NCBI GenBank assembly: GCA_047639615.1
Contig: JBLIOL010000073.1
Span: forward strand, 1-19,021
Direction: 5' to 3'
DNA: 19,021 bases
Origin: CAYWNK01 sp047639615
Lineage (GTDB): Bacteria; Planctomycetota; UBA1135; GCA-002686595
The position numbers and the translations under genes are program-made. How positions within the stretch are numbered: position 1 is the stretch's first letter; each line of letters starts with the position of its first letter. The notes under the pieces were generated by a model. It ran no database searches. It was not told the DNA's origin and saw only the letters and a list, made by a program, of their open reading frames with translations. Shown in pieces: positions 7,840 through 15,570 of the stretch.

Positions 7840-7891
7840 GTCTTTTGAATCCTAGTTGTGGGGAGGACCCCGACCGCCATACAAAAGGCCC
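7840..7891. promoter_or_regulatory. short divergent promoter region
   Basis: 52 bp separates the divergent membrane-protein gene (minus) and the cupin gene (plus). On the minus strand TAGGAT (complement of 7849-7854) is a possible -10 box 9 nt before the ATG. On the plus strand TACAAA at 7880-7885 lies at -12 to -7 of the ATG at 7892, again consistent with a very short or absent leader. Both calls rest on position and AT content only. Confidence 0.3.
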
Positions 7892-8347
7892 ATGATCCAG
7901 ACCTTTCGCCCCCTCCTGGACGCCGCCCGCGGCGTTGACCTGAGCGATCCCGCAGCTGCCCAGCAGGAGCTAGCCAAGCGCTTCGACCCTACGGGCGAGG
8001 CCGCCCAGGCCTTGAACGCTGAGCTGCGCAAGCTGCTCGACGCCGGTGAAATCGCAGGCCGCGGGGAACTCCCCGTGCGCTGGGGCCGCGCCGCCAAGCC
8101 CAGCGAGGAGACCCACGAGTTCTCCATCGACGTGGTCCACATGACCGGCGCAGGTCCCCGCCACCGACACCCGGCCGGGGAAGTGGACTACTGCATAGCC
8201 CTAGACGGCGAGCCCACCTTCGACGGCCAGGCCCCCGGCTGGGTGGTCTTCGGCCCGGACTCCGTGCACGTGCCTACCGTCGCCGGCGGTGCCATGCTGA
8301 TCGTCTACCTGCTGCCCGGCGGAGCCATGGAATTCCTCGAGAGCTAG
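7892..8347 (+). CDS. DUF4863 / 4-hydroxylaminobenzoate lyase-like cupin protein
   Basis: 151 aa protein. The N-terminal helical part (about 1-65) precedes a single cupin-like domain. The domain contains PRHRHPAGEVDYCIALDG, with His91, His93 and Glu97 as likely metal ligands, and DSVHVP with His126 as the second-motif histidine. This architecture matches the DUF4863 family, which includes PnbB, converting 4-hydroxylaminobenzoate to protocatechuate and ammonia. The presence of an aromatic-degradation pathway is not supported by neighbours, so the substrate is open. ATG 7892 is preferred over an upstream TTG at 7856 because homology-like sequence starts at MIQTFRPLLDAARG. Its TAG stop directly abuts the stop of the convergent hydrolase gene. 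Confidence 0.7.
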   Translation: MIQTFRPLLDAARGVDLSDPAAAQQELAKRFDPTGEAAQALNAELRKLLDAGEIAGRGELPVRWGRAAKPSEETHEFSIDVVHMTGAGPRHRHPAGEVDYCIALDGEPTFDGQAPGWVVFGPDSVHVPTVAGGAMLIVYLLPGGAMEFLES

Positions 8348-8368
8348 CTAGATGCCGCGCGCGAGGAA
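8333..8368. terminator. weak inverted repeat across back-to-back stop codons
   Basis: TTCCTCG (8333-8339) and CGAGGAA (8362-8368) flank a 22-nt interval that contains the palindrome CTAGCTAG (8344-8351) with both stop codons. It could form a cruciform or stem at the meeting point of two convergent transcripts. There is no U-tract and the loop is long, so a terminator role is only a suggestion. Confidence 0.2.
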
Positions 8369-9286
8369 GAAGCCCTCGCCGCCCTGGCCCTGGTAGAGGG
8401 GCATCAGCAAGTAGCCATCGAAGGGGGCGGTGATCGGGCCGCCCACATCCTGGGCCAAGAGTTCGCCCTCGGCCACGGCCTGGAAGCCCGCGAAGGGCCG
8501 GCCTTGGGGACGGTCCATGATGAACTGGCTGTTGGCGGTTGTCTCGTGCACGTAGCTGACCTCCAAGTGCGCGGGCAGGCCGTCCGTAGCGCGCACCAGT
8601 TGCTCTTCGGCTTCGACGCTCACCTGCTGCGCTTCGGGCAAGCCCAAGAGCGCGCCCAAGACGCGCCACAGAGCCGCCTCGAGATTCAGCGAGGTCTCGG
8701 GCCTGTCCGCTTGGCCGCCCTCCATCACCAGGCAATCCACACCGCGCAATTGCAGCCAGCTGAGGAGTGCGCTGTCGATGCGCTCGGCCAACCCGGCCAC
8801 CTGGGGTAGGCCGCTGGCGTCCAAGGCCTCTTCGATCAACCCCTGTGCGCCGCCGGGCGGCGGGATCGCGAAGGGTGCGCCGGGACCCGAGGTGGAGTGT
8901 AAGTCGAGCACAAGGATCCGCTCGCCGGCATCTTTAGCGGCCTGTACTTCGAGCTCGATGGCAGCACTCAACTCACGTCGTTCCAAGGCGGTTTCGTCCT
9001 CGGGCTCGGAGCTGTCGCCCCAGCCGCGGTTCAGGTCGCGCTCGAGGTAGCGCAAGCCGCGGTTGTAGGCGCGCCGATTGCCCAATAGACCGGTCACGCT
9101 TCCACGCAGGGCCAAGCCCCGTTGCTCGACGGCCGTTAGGACCGACTGCAAGGCGATCACGCCATCGGGCTCGTTGCCGTGCAAGGCTCCGAGCACCAAT
9201 AGACGTAGACCTGGCCCGCCTACGCGGCCCAGGAATCGTTCAGGCAACGCGGGGGCACCGGGCTTCAAGATTTCTACCTGACTCAC
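8348..9286 (-). CDS. succinylglutamate desuccinylase/aspartoacylase-family zinc hydrolase
   Basis: 312 aa member of the AstE/AspA branch of the M14 zinc carboxypeptidase fold, whose members cleave N-acyl amino acids. The zinc site is complete: HGNEP supplies His36 and Glu39, and DLHSTSG supplies His130. ERDLNRGW (residues 82-89) is the substrate-binding Asn-Arg motif, and Glu189 in VMEGGQ is the likely general base. The C-terminal ~80 residues (ITAPFDGYLLMP) resemble the beta domain of aspartoacylases. Start is GTG (complement of 9284-9286), which overlaps the stop of the upstream ligase gene in a GTGA arrangement, so translation is probably coupled. This makes a shared pathway with that ligase likely. 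The substrate is unknown; no arginine-succinyltransferase pathway genes are nearby. Confidence 0.87.
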   Translation of the reverse strand: MSQVEILKPGAPALPERFLGRVGGPGLRLLVLGALHGNEPDGVIALQSVLTAVEQRGLALRGSVTGLLGNRRAYNRGLRYLERDLNRGWGDSSEPEDETALERRELSAAIELEVQAAKDAGERILVLDLHSTSGPGAPFAIPPPGGAQGLIEEALDASGLPQVAGLAERIDSALLSWLQLRGVDCLVMEGGQADRPETSLNLEAALWRVLGALLGLPEAQQVSVEAEEQLVRATDGLPAHLEVSYVHETTANSQFIMDRPQGRPFAGFQAVAEGELLAQDVGGPITAPFDGYLLMPLYQGQGGEGFFLARGI

Positions 9287-11235
9287 TTGTCTGACCGGCG
9301 CTCCGAATCCTCGCGCAAGCTCGCCTCCAAGAGGCGCGCGGCGACATCGACGAAGTCGTGCTCCGTGATGATGCCGACCAAACGGCCATCTTCGACAACC
9401 GGCAGGCAGCCGATCTTGTGCTCGCGCATGCGTGTCATGGCGTCCAAGGTGGATTCTTCAGGAGAAGCCGTGAGCGGGTTCTCCTTCATGACCTCCGAAA
9501 CCGCCACGGGGTCGCGGTCGGCCTTGCCGTACCCGCGCGCCAGCAGGCGCAGCAGGCTGCGCTGGGAGAGCAAACCCACCAAGCGGCCGGTCTGGTCCTC
9601 TACGGGCACGCGATGCAGATGCTCCCAGTCCATCAGGCTGGCGGCCAGATCGATCACATCATCGGGGTGCAGTGTGAACACATCGCGGGTCATGATCTGC
9701 CCCACCGTGCGGAAGCTCTTGCGCCAATCCGCATCGCGTCGCAAGGAAGCCAGAGGCCAGAGGTGGCCCGGCACGCCCGTGCGTTGGCGTGCGTGCGTTG
9801 CGATGGTGAGCGCCCGGTGACGCTCGTCCGGCGTACCCTGATCGCCCATTGCGCTGAGGGACGAGAGGGCCCATTGGGCGCCTGTCTGGCCGCTCTCCAC
9901 GCGCTCCTGCATCACGCCTAGATAGCGATCGATGTCGGTGCTATCGATGTTCTTCATTTGGAGTCCCTTGCGCGCCAGGGGCAAGAGTTCATCCAGGATC
10001 AGCTTGCGCGCACTCACCACGCGTCCGCCGAGCCAGCGGAATTGGGCATCCAAGCCATAGCGCGCCGCAGCCACGAAGTTCTGCTTGGCGTCGTTGAACT
10101 CCATGGCCTCGGTGATGTCGCCGAACTCTTCGCCACAGCCCACCATCAGGCCGAAGAAGAAGGCCGCGCCGGCGATCTCATCGTGCACGGTGGGACCGGC
10201 GGGCAGCACACGGTTCTCGATGCGCAGGTGCGGCTTGCCGTTCATGATCCCGTAGCAAGGCCGGTTCCAGCGATAGACCGTGCCGTTGTGCAGACACAAA
10301 GCCTGCAGCTTGGGAATCTCGCCGCGGGCGAGCACGTCCAAGGAGTTCTCCTCCAAGTTGGTGGAGAGCAGCACGCGGAACCGCGCCACATCCTCGCGCA
10401 GGATCTCGAGCACGCTCGACTTGACCCAGCTCTCGCCAAAGGTCACGCGCTGGCGACTACCGCGCTTCTCCTGACTCTCGTTGCGCGCATCCAATGATTG
10501 CTGGAAGAGCGCCACGCGCGTCTCGTGCCACAGCCTGTGCTGCAGCAGTACCGGCGAATTAACGGCCGCGGCCAGGACCGGTGCAGTGACCGCTTGGGAG
10601 AGGTTGTAGAGCTCGGCGAACTCGCCTGCGCCCACCTGGAAGTGCAGCTGGAAGCTCGTGTTGCAAGCCTCCATCATCACGTTGTCGTGCACCACACGCA
10701 GCTCGTCGAGGCCCTTGATGTAGGCCGGGAACTTGCCCTCCCGCATCTCGCTCATCACATCGTTGAGCAGGTGGAAGCGCGGGTTCTCGACCATCGCCCC
10801 CATGTCCAAGTCGGACTGGTGCAGGGTCGGCAGGATTCCGCACAGGAGCAGATGCGCGCCTTCCTGTTCCGCTGCGGTGCGTGCGGCAGCCACCATGGAG
10901 GCCAGCTCGGCTTCCATCTTGGAGAGGCAGTCACCGCTCAGCACCTGGGGCGAGGCGTTGGCTTCCAGGTTGAAGCGCGCCAACTCTGGGGTGAAGGAGC
11001 CAGGGTGGTCCTTGAGGCGTTCCAGCACCTCCGCACCCACACGGGCGGCCTGCCAGTCCTGGTCCACCAGGAACATCTCCTGCTCGGCGCCGATGCGGCG
11101 GATGCCTGACTCGATGAGATTTCCATCGATCATCTGCTCGAGGGCCTGCAAATCGGCCAGAAGGGCCTGCATGAAGGCCCGTAGTTCACCGGCCTCGGTG
11201 GCTTTGACGTCTTGAATACCCATGGGTGGGCTCAT
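9283..11235 (-). CDS. GCS2-type carboxylate-amine ligase fused to two CBS domains
   Basis: 650 aa cytoplasmic protein. Residues ~40-500 form a glutamate-cysteine ligase family 2-like domain. Visible elements are GAEQE (49-53), NLEANASP (Glu91, Asn93), HDNVMMEACNTSFQLHFQV, and LRIENRVLPAGP, matching the acidic metal/ATP and substrate sites of the family. Residues ~512-565 (IMTRDVFTLHPDDVIDLA) and ~580-638 (VMKENPLTASPEESTLDAM, then VGIITEHDFV) are two CBS motifs forming one Bateman module, which in other proteins binds adenine nucleotides. Classical GshA enzymes lack CBS domains, so the acceptor need not be cysteine. ATG 11235 is used; an in-frame ATG at 11223 is an alternative, and neither has a clear Shine-Dalgarno. 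It overlaps the downstream aspartoacylase-like gene by 4 nt. Confidence 0.85.
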   Translation of the reverse strand: MSPPMGIQDVKATEAGELRAFMQALLADLQALEQMIDGNLIESGIRRIGAEQEMFLVDQDWQAARVGAEVLERLKDHPGSFTPELARFNLEANASPQVLSGDCLSKMEAELASMVAAARTAAEQEGAHLLLCGILPTLHQSDLDMGAMVENPRFHLLNDVMSEMREGKFPAYIKGLDELRVVHDNVMMEACNTSFQLHFQVGAGEFAELYNLSQAVTAPVLAAAVNSPVLLQHRLWHETRVALFQQSLDARNESQEKRGSRQRVTFGESWVKSSVLEILREDVARFRVLLSTNLEENSLDVLARGEIPKLQALCLHNGTVYRWNRPCYGIMNGKPHLRIENRVLPAGPTVHDEIAGAAFFFGLMVGCGEEFGDITEAMEFNDAKQNFVAAARYGLDAQFRWLGGRVVSARKLILDELLPLARKGLQMKNIDSTDIDRYLGVMQERVESGQTGAQWALSSLSAMGDQGTPDERHRALTIATHARQRTGVPGHLWPLASLRRDADWRKSFRTVGQIMTRDVFTLHPDDVIDLAASLMDWEHLHRVPVEDQTGRLVGLLSQRSLLRLLARGYGKADRDPVAVSEVMKENPLTASPEESTLDAMTRMREHKIGCLPVVEDGRLVGIITEHDFVDVAARLLEASLREDSERRSDK

Positions 11236-11375
11236 GGTAGGGGGGGAATACCCAGCCGCAAATCCCGATTGCGGGGAACCCTTCCTGCAACCGCGGACTC
11301 CATTCCACAGGCGTTCCCTGGCATCCTAGGGAGCCCCTCCTCTCTCCAAGCCTGCTCCTGCTCCACCGGCTCCCC
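11236..11375. promoter_or_regulatory. divergent intergenic region with a small hairpin
   Basis: 140 bp between the divergent ligase and thioredoxin/HEAT genes. A 6-bp hairpin has arms CCGCAA (11256-11261) and TTGCGG (11269-11274). TATTCC (complement of 11245-11250) is a weak -10 candidate for the ligase. The last ~45 nt before the plus-strand ATG are strikingly pyrimidine-rich, with no Shine-Dalgarno. Confidence 0.3.
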
Positions 11376-12779
11376 ATGTTGCGCCACGCCGTACTGCTCC
11401 TCCCCTTGCTCGTCAGCGCCGCTCCCCAGCCCGAGGAAGCCCCCGCCACCAGACCCATCGCCGCGGGCATCCAATGGTCTGAGGACTATGCCGCGACCCT
11501 AGCCCGTGGTGCGGCTGAGTCCAAGGTGGTGATGCTGGCCCTGAACATGGACGGCGAGCGCGCCAACAACCAGATGGCGCAGCAGTCCTACAAGGACCGC
11601 GAAGTGATAGCCCTTACGAGCCACGCGCTGTGCCTGGTGGGCAGCGTGTCCAATCACAATTCCAGCGGCAGCTGCAGCCGCTTCGGCACCGTGACGTGCG
11701 CGGCACACCAGGCCATCGAGAAGGCCTCCCGCAGCGGCGAGCTGTCCCGGGACCCCGGCGGCCTGATCATCGCCCCCCAGCACGTCTTCCTGGGCCCCGA
11801 CGGCAAGGTCATCCTCTCTGTCCCCTATCTGATTTCCACAGCGGAGCTCAGCTGGTGCTTGGTGGTTGCCATCAATAGCGTCAATCCGGAGGCGGACCTC
11901 AAGCTCCCGAGCGGTGCACGGCCGCCGAAGCGCCTGATTCAAGAAGGCGTACTCGGGCCTGCCGAAGAGGGCATGGCGAAGGGCTCCAAGAGGTCGGTCG
12001 GTCCGGCTACCTTGGAGGAAGCCATGGAGCTGATCGACAAACTGCGCAAGGGCGGCCGCGGGACCGGCAAGATCCAGTCCCTAAACCGCATCATGACCTG
12101 CGATGAGGATGAGCCCCGCGACTTCACCATGCAGCAACTGCGCGGCGGGATCGGCAAGAAGCCCGAGCGCTTGCGTGGCCTAATCCACAGCATCGGCGTA
12201 ACGGCGCCCGCTAGCTATTGGGAAGTAGTCGCCGAATACGCCACCAATAGCGACATCTTGATGCGCGAGGAAGCCGCCGCCGCCCTGGAGCAGTTGGCCG
12301 CGCCCAAATCCGTGAAGGTCATCACGAAGGCGCTCAAGAAAGAGAAGGACGGCCGCGTGCGCGGCGCCTGGATGCGCGCCCTCGGTAGCGCCGGCGCCGA
12401 CGACTCCAAGGTGCGCAGCACGCTGGTCAAGGCGGCCTCGAAGGAGAAGGACCGCGAGGCTAAGACCGGCGCCATCGTGGCCCTCGGTTACCTGGTCCCG
12501 CACAAAGACGTGGAAGCCGCCATCCGCAAGGCCTACACCTCCGAGGACAGCGATCACATGCTCGCCGCAGCCTGCGCCATGGCCCTAACCCGTGACAAAA
12601 AATGGCGCGATATGCTCTATCCCATGCTCAAGCAGGAGCCCCAGGGCCAACTGCACGATGCGCTCGTGGGCTGCCTGGAAGTCCTCACCCTAGGCCGGCT
12701 GGAGAGCCTCGCCAAGCCCCTGGCCGAGGTCTGCGACGACCGCGTGGAGCGCGAGCGCTTCTTCGGGCGCAAGCAGTAG
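11376..12779 (+). CDS. exported thioredoxin-like / HEAT-repeat protein
   Basis: 467 aa protein of unknown function. A signal peptide is apparent (MLRHAVLLLPLLVSAAP). Residues ~32-170 look like a thioredoxin fold of the 'WSEDYAATLARGAAESKVV' type; the strand ...VVMLALNMDGERANN is where CxxC would sit, but there is no CxxC. Cysteines instead occur in GSCSRFGTVTC (about 105-116), and APQHVFLGPDGKVI matches the cis-Pro/strand region. From about residue 280 onward there are HEAT-like helical repeats (ILMREEAAAALEQLA, VRGAWMRALGSAGADD, AKTGAIVALGYLV), ending around 430. The likely role is protein interaction in the periplasm rather than redox catalysis. No Shine-Dalgarno precedes ATG 11376. It begins a run of exported-protein genes. 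Confidence 0.72.
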   Translation: MLRHAVLLLPLLVSAAPQPEEAPATRPIAAGIQWSEDYAATLARGAAESKVVMLALNMDGERANNQMAQQSYKDREVIALTSHALCLVGSVSNHNSSGSCSRFGTVTCAAHQAIEKASRSGELSRDPGGLIIAPQHVFLGPDGKVILSVPYLISTAELSWCLVVAINSVNPEADLKLPSGARPPKRLIQEGVLGPAEEGMAKGSKRSVGPATLEEAMELIDKLRKGGRGTGKIQSLNRIMTCDEDEPRDFTMQQLRGGIGKKPERLRGLIHSIGVTAPASYWEVVAEYATNSDILMREEAAAALEQLAAPKSVKVITKALKKEKDGRVRGAWMRALGSAGADDSKVRSTLVKAASKEKDREAKTGAIVALGYLVPHKDVEAAIRKAYTSEDSDHMLAAACAMALTRDKKWRDMLYPMLKQEPQGQLHDALVGCLEVLTLGRLESLAKPLAEVCDDRVERERFFGRKQ

Positions 12780-12796
12780 GCGGCGCATCCCTCCAG

Positions 12797-12816
12797 CTGG
12801 GGTAAACTAGCCCCAG
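12797..12816 (+). terminator. short hairpin downstream of the thioredoxin/HEAT gene
   Basis: CTGGGG (12797-12802) and CCCCAG (12811-12816) form a 6-bp GC-rich stem with an 8-nt loop, 17 nt after the stop, followed by ATCCCTTT. This is a weak intrinsic-terminator shape; the T-run is only three. Confidence 0.3.
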
Positions 12817-12823
12817 ATCCCTT

Positions 12824-12832
12824 TGCTATAGC
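12824..12832 (+). promoter_or_regulatory. candidate extended -10 promoter element
   Basis: TGCTATAGC contains an extended -10 (TGn-TATAGC, hexamer 12827-12832), about 44 nt before the ATG at 12876. A second TATATC occurs at 12847-12852. The 5' leader would be pyrimidine-rich. No clear -35 box was found, as expected for extended -10 promoters. Confidence 0.3.
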
Positions 12833-12875
12833 GGCCACTCTCGCTCTATATCTCTCTCCGGCCGTCCCCCCACCC

Positions 12876-14390
12876 ATGCTGCAAATCATCCCCTGCCTGG
12901 CTCTGGCCTTCGCCTCGCCGGCTAACCCGGCAACGCTGCTCCCCCCGGCAGTGCTGCAGGAACCTGACGCTCGCAACTACAACTTCGCCAAGCAAGCCGC
13001 CGGCGAAGCCCTCGCCACCCAGATGGAGGAGCTCGCCGTCTGGTGCCAGAAGAACAAGGCCTATCTCGAGCGCAACCGCGCCTACGAGGTGGTCATTCTC
13101 TACAAGCCCGACCACAAGCTGGCGCGCAAGCTGCTGGGCTACAACTTCGACCGCAAGTCGAAGGAATGGACCCGCCGCGGCAACTACAAGGCGCCCAAGA
13201 ACAGCAAGCCGCCCGAGGCCCTCGAGGCCCTCGAGAAACGCGAGCTGATCTTTGCCGCCTACACCGAGAGTCTGATCGCAGCTATCGAGGCGAACATCGA
13301 TACGCTTCCCAAGCGCATACGTCTCAAGGACCTGCAACCGCTGCTCGAAGAACGCCCCGACGACGCGCGCGTGCGCACGCTCATGGGCCAGGTCAGGCTC
13401 TTCGAGGATGGCAAGCCGGACGAATGGGTATTGCCCACCACTAAGCTCGCTCTGGAACGCCGCAAGTCCCTGCGCGACTTCCGCCGCAGTAACCGCAAGT
13501 CAGCGCCCGCACCCAAGTCCACCAATGTGCAGGATGTGGAAGCCGACATGGGCTTCAAATGGAATGTGAAGCTGGACAACGGCACTGTGCGCTTGCTCTC
13601 GAGCGGTAGCTCTTCGGAGTCCGAACGGGTTCTGCGCGACCTGCACATGCTCTGGCGCTACCTGCCCGAAGTCATGGGCGGCAAGCTTACGGTAGGCGAT
13701 GGAACCACCATCTACCTGCTGACCAACCCGGGGGCCAAGGACAAGTTTGGTGCTGAGTCGTCGCTGCTGAGCGACACCAACCGCAACTACTGGGCGAAGA
13801 CCGTCGGCACCTTCCTCGGCGCGAGCACGAGCATGGCGCTCTACAACTCGAACCAGCCCGGCCGCCTGGACATGGCCTGCCGCCTGACCGTGTCGCTCTA
13901 CCTCTGGCAGGAGTATGGCATCAGCGCCGACCGCGGCTGGGTCACGGAGGGCTTCGGCCTGTACCTGGTCAACCAGATGCAAGGCACGCGCCTCTCCTAC
14001 ACGCTGAACTCGGACGAGTACGAGGACAAGTCCGAGGAGAATTTCGCCTCACGAATCAAGGAACCTGATTCCGATTGGCTCGAGCTTGCCCGGCGCATGC
14101 TGCGCGACAAGAAGGCACCCGGGCTGCAGTTCGTCCTGGGCAAGGACGTGGGCGCTATGGCGCCGCGCGACCTCATTATCGCCAACGCCCTGGCCGCCTA
14201 TCTGGTGGAAGCCCACGGCCCGAAAGTGGTCGAAAGCATCCTGCGCCGCATTGGCGGAACCTGGGTCGACGGTGAGCTGATCAAGCCCAAGGATTCAGCC
14301 GCCAGGGTGCTAGAGCAGGTCCTCGAGGCCCGCCTGCCGGAGATCTACACGCTCCTCGAGGACTGGCTTACAGAGATGAAACGCCGTTAA
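12876..14390 (+). CDS. exported protein resembling a gluzincin peptidase without its HExxH
   Basis: 504 aa, unrecognised by name. An N-terminal hydrophobic stretch (LQIIPCLALAFASPANPA) suggests export. Residues ~35-215 are helical and charged. The C-terminal half has the layout of DUF1570/M1-like zinc peptidases: a helix containing CRLTV (335-339), then WVTEGFGLYL with Glu358. In active gluzincins the helix carries HExxH and the glutamate follows 18 residues later. Here the spacing is exactly 18, but both histidines and the first glutamate are absent. I therefore read it as an inactive peptidase homologue, perhaps a binding or scaffold protein. The alignment is by eye and could be coincidental. 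There is no Shine-Dalgarno; the leader is C/T-rich. It sits 97 nt before the next exported-protein gene. Confidence 0.6.
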   Translation: MLQIIPCLALAFASPANPATLLPPAVLQEPDARNYNFAKQAAGEALATQMEELAVWCQKNKAYLERNRAYEVVILYKPDHKLARKLLGYNFDRKSKEWTRRGNYKAPKNSKPPEALEALEKRELIFAAYTESLIAAIEANIDTLPKRIRLKDLQPLLEERPDDARVRTLMGQVRLFEDGKPDEWVLPTTKLALERRKSLRDFRRSNRKSAPAPKSTNVQDVEADMGFKWNVKLDNGTVRLLSSGSSSESERVLRDLHMLWRYLPEVMGGKLTVGDGTTIYLLTNPGAKDKFGAESSLLSDTNRNYWAKTVGTFLGASTSMALYNSNQPGRLDMACRLTVSLYLWQEYGISADRGWVTEGFGLYLVNQMQGTRLSYTLNSDEYEDKSEENFASRIKEPDSDWLELARRMLRDKKAPGLQFVLGKDVGAMAPRDLIIANALAAYLVEAHGPKVVESILRRIGGTWVDGELIKPKDSAARVLEQVLEARLPEIYTLLEDWLTEMKRR

Positions 14391-14487
14391 GGGCGATTGA
14401 CCGAAACGCTAGGGGCAGATCCGGGTTTGGATCGGACTCTGCGCTGATCCCCCAGCACAGGACCCGTTCCCCACTCCCCCCAGGATC

Positions 14488-15540
14488 ATGAAGCTCATTC
14501 TGCCCCTAGCCCTCGTCCCCCTCGCCCTCATCGCCCGGGATGACCTCTCCACCAAGTACGAGCAGGACCGCTGGGTGGTGGTCGAGAGCTCGATCACTAT
14601 GGAGACCGAAGTCACGGACTTCGAGATGCTGATCGACGGCGAGCCCCCGGAGGGCAACCGCGGAGGCGGAGGCGGCGACTCCAGCACGAGCCTGACGCGC
14701 TCGATCGTGACGGCTGACCGCGTGATGGAGGCCGGTGAGGACGGCCCCACCCGCGTGCTGCGCGAATTCCGCAGCGTGGGCGGCAGCCAGACCATGAGCT
14801 CTGGCGACCAGGAGCGCGAGAGCCAAGCCAATAGCCCCCTAGGAGGAGTCACCTTGGAACTTGCCCTGGAGGACGGCGAGGTGAGCGCTAGCGTCTCCGA
14901 TGGCGACTCCCAGGAGGATGCTCAGCTCCAAGGCCACTCCATGACCCTGGCCCTGGACGCCCTGCTGCCGGACGGTGACATGGACGAAGGCGACAGCTGG
15001 GACCTGGACAAGGAAGCCCTGGGCAAAGCCCTCGGCCTCGAGCTACAGCAGGTCCTATTCACCCGTCCCGAGCGCGCTGAGGGCGGCGGCGGCGAGCGCG
15101 GCGGCGGTCGCGGCCGACGCGGCGGCGGCGGCGGCAACACCTCCGGCCTAGCCGAGTTGGGACAGATCGATTGGGAAGGCGAGGCCAAGTTCGGCGGCAG
15201 CGTCGACCACGACGGCACCGCCTGCTATGAAATCAGCATCAAGTTCGAGGGCTCCGGCGAGCTGCCCGAGCGCGAATTTGGTGGCCTCGGCCGTGACCGC
15301 GCCGTAACCCCGAACACCGAGCTCCTTGCCTGGGTCGGCACCGACCTCGAAATCGAGCTAGAAGGCCGCCTGCTGGTCTCGATCGAAGGCCACCTGCCCG
15401 TTCTACTAGAGCTGGAAGGCGAACTCACCCGCGAGATGGAGCGCACCATGGACCGCGGCGAACGCACCATGGAGATGAGCCGCACCACCGAAGGCACACT
15501 CAAAATCCAAATCGAAGTCAGCACGGAGAGCGCCGAGTAA
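14488..15540 (+). CDS. exported protein of unknown function with Gly/Arg-rich insert
   Basis: 350 aa. A short signal peptide is clear (MKLILPLALVPLALIA). The mature protein is very acidic and predicted beta-rich (alternating V/L/E patterns, for example VTLELALEDGEVSASVSDGD and TDLEIELEGRLLVSIEG). Two low-complexity tracts occur: a Gly run at about 53-60, and a Gly/Arg tract at about 199-217 (GGGGERGGGRGRRGGGGG). No catalytic motif is recognised. It starts at ATG 14488; AGGA lies only 2 nt before it, too close to act as a normal Shine-Dalgarno. The next gene starts 30 nt after its stop, so the two are likely co-transcribed and may work together in the envelope. Confidence 0.7.
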   Translation: MKLILPLALVPLALIARDDLSTKYEQDRWVVVESSITMETEVTDFEMLIDGEPPEGNRGGGGGDSSTSLTRSIVTADRVMEAGEDGPTRVLREFRSVGGSQTMSSGDQERESQANSPLGGVTLELALEDGEVSASVSDGDSQEDAQLQGHSMTLALDALLPDGDMDEGDSWDLDKEALGKALGLELQQVLFTRPERAEGGGGERGGGRGRRGGGGGNTSGLAELGQIDWEGEAKFGGSVDHDGTACYEISIKFEGSGELPEREFGGLGRDRAVTPNTELLAWVGTDLEIELEGRLLVSIEGHLPVLLELEGELTREMERTMDRGERTMEMSRTTEGTLKIQIEVSTESAE

Positions 15541-15570
15541 CCCGCGCCGACCAAAGGAATCCCTACAACC

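Noticed and set aside
14391..14487. Imperfect inverted repeat (GCAGA/TCTGC with GATCC/GGATC) before the gene at 14488
   Set aside because: The arms are short and interrupted, with no T-tract; not enough to call a terminator or riboswitch.
15085..15135. GGC-rich run as a possible microsatellite or CRISPR-like repeat
   Set aside because: Irregular units with no spacers; it is the coding sequence of a Gly/Arg tract. The same holds for 16260-16326.
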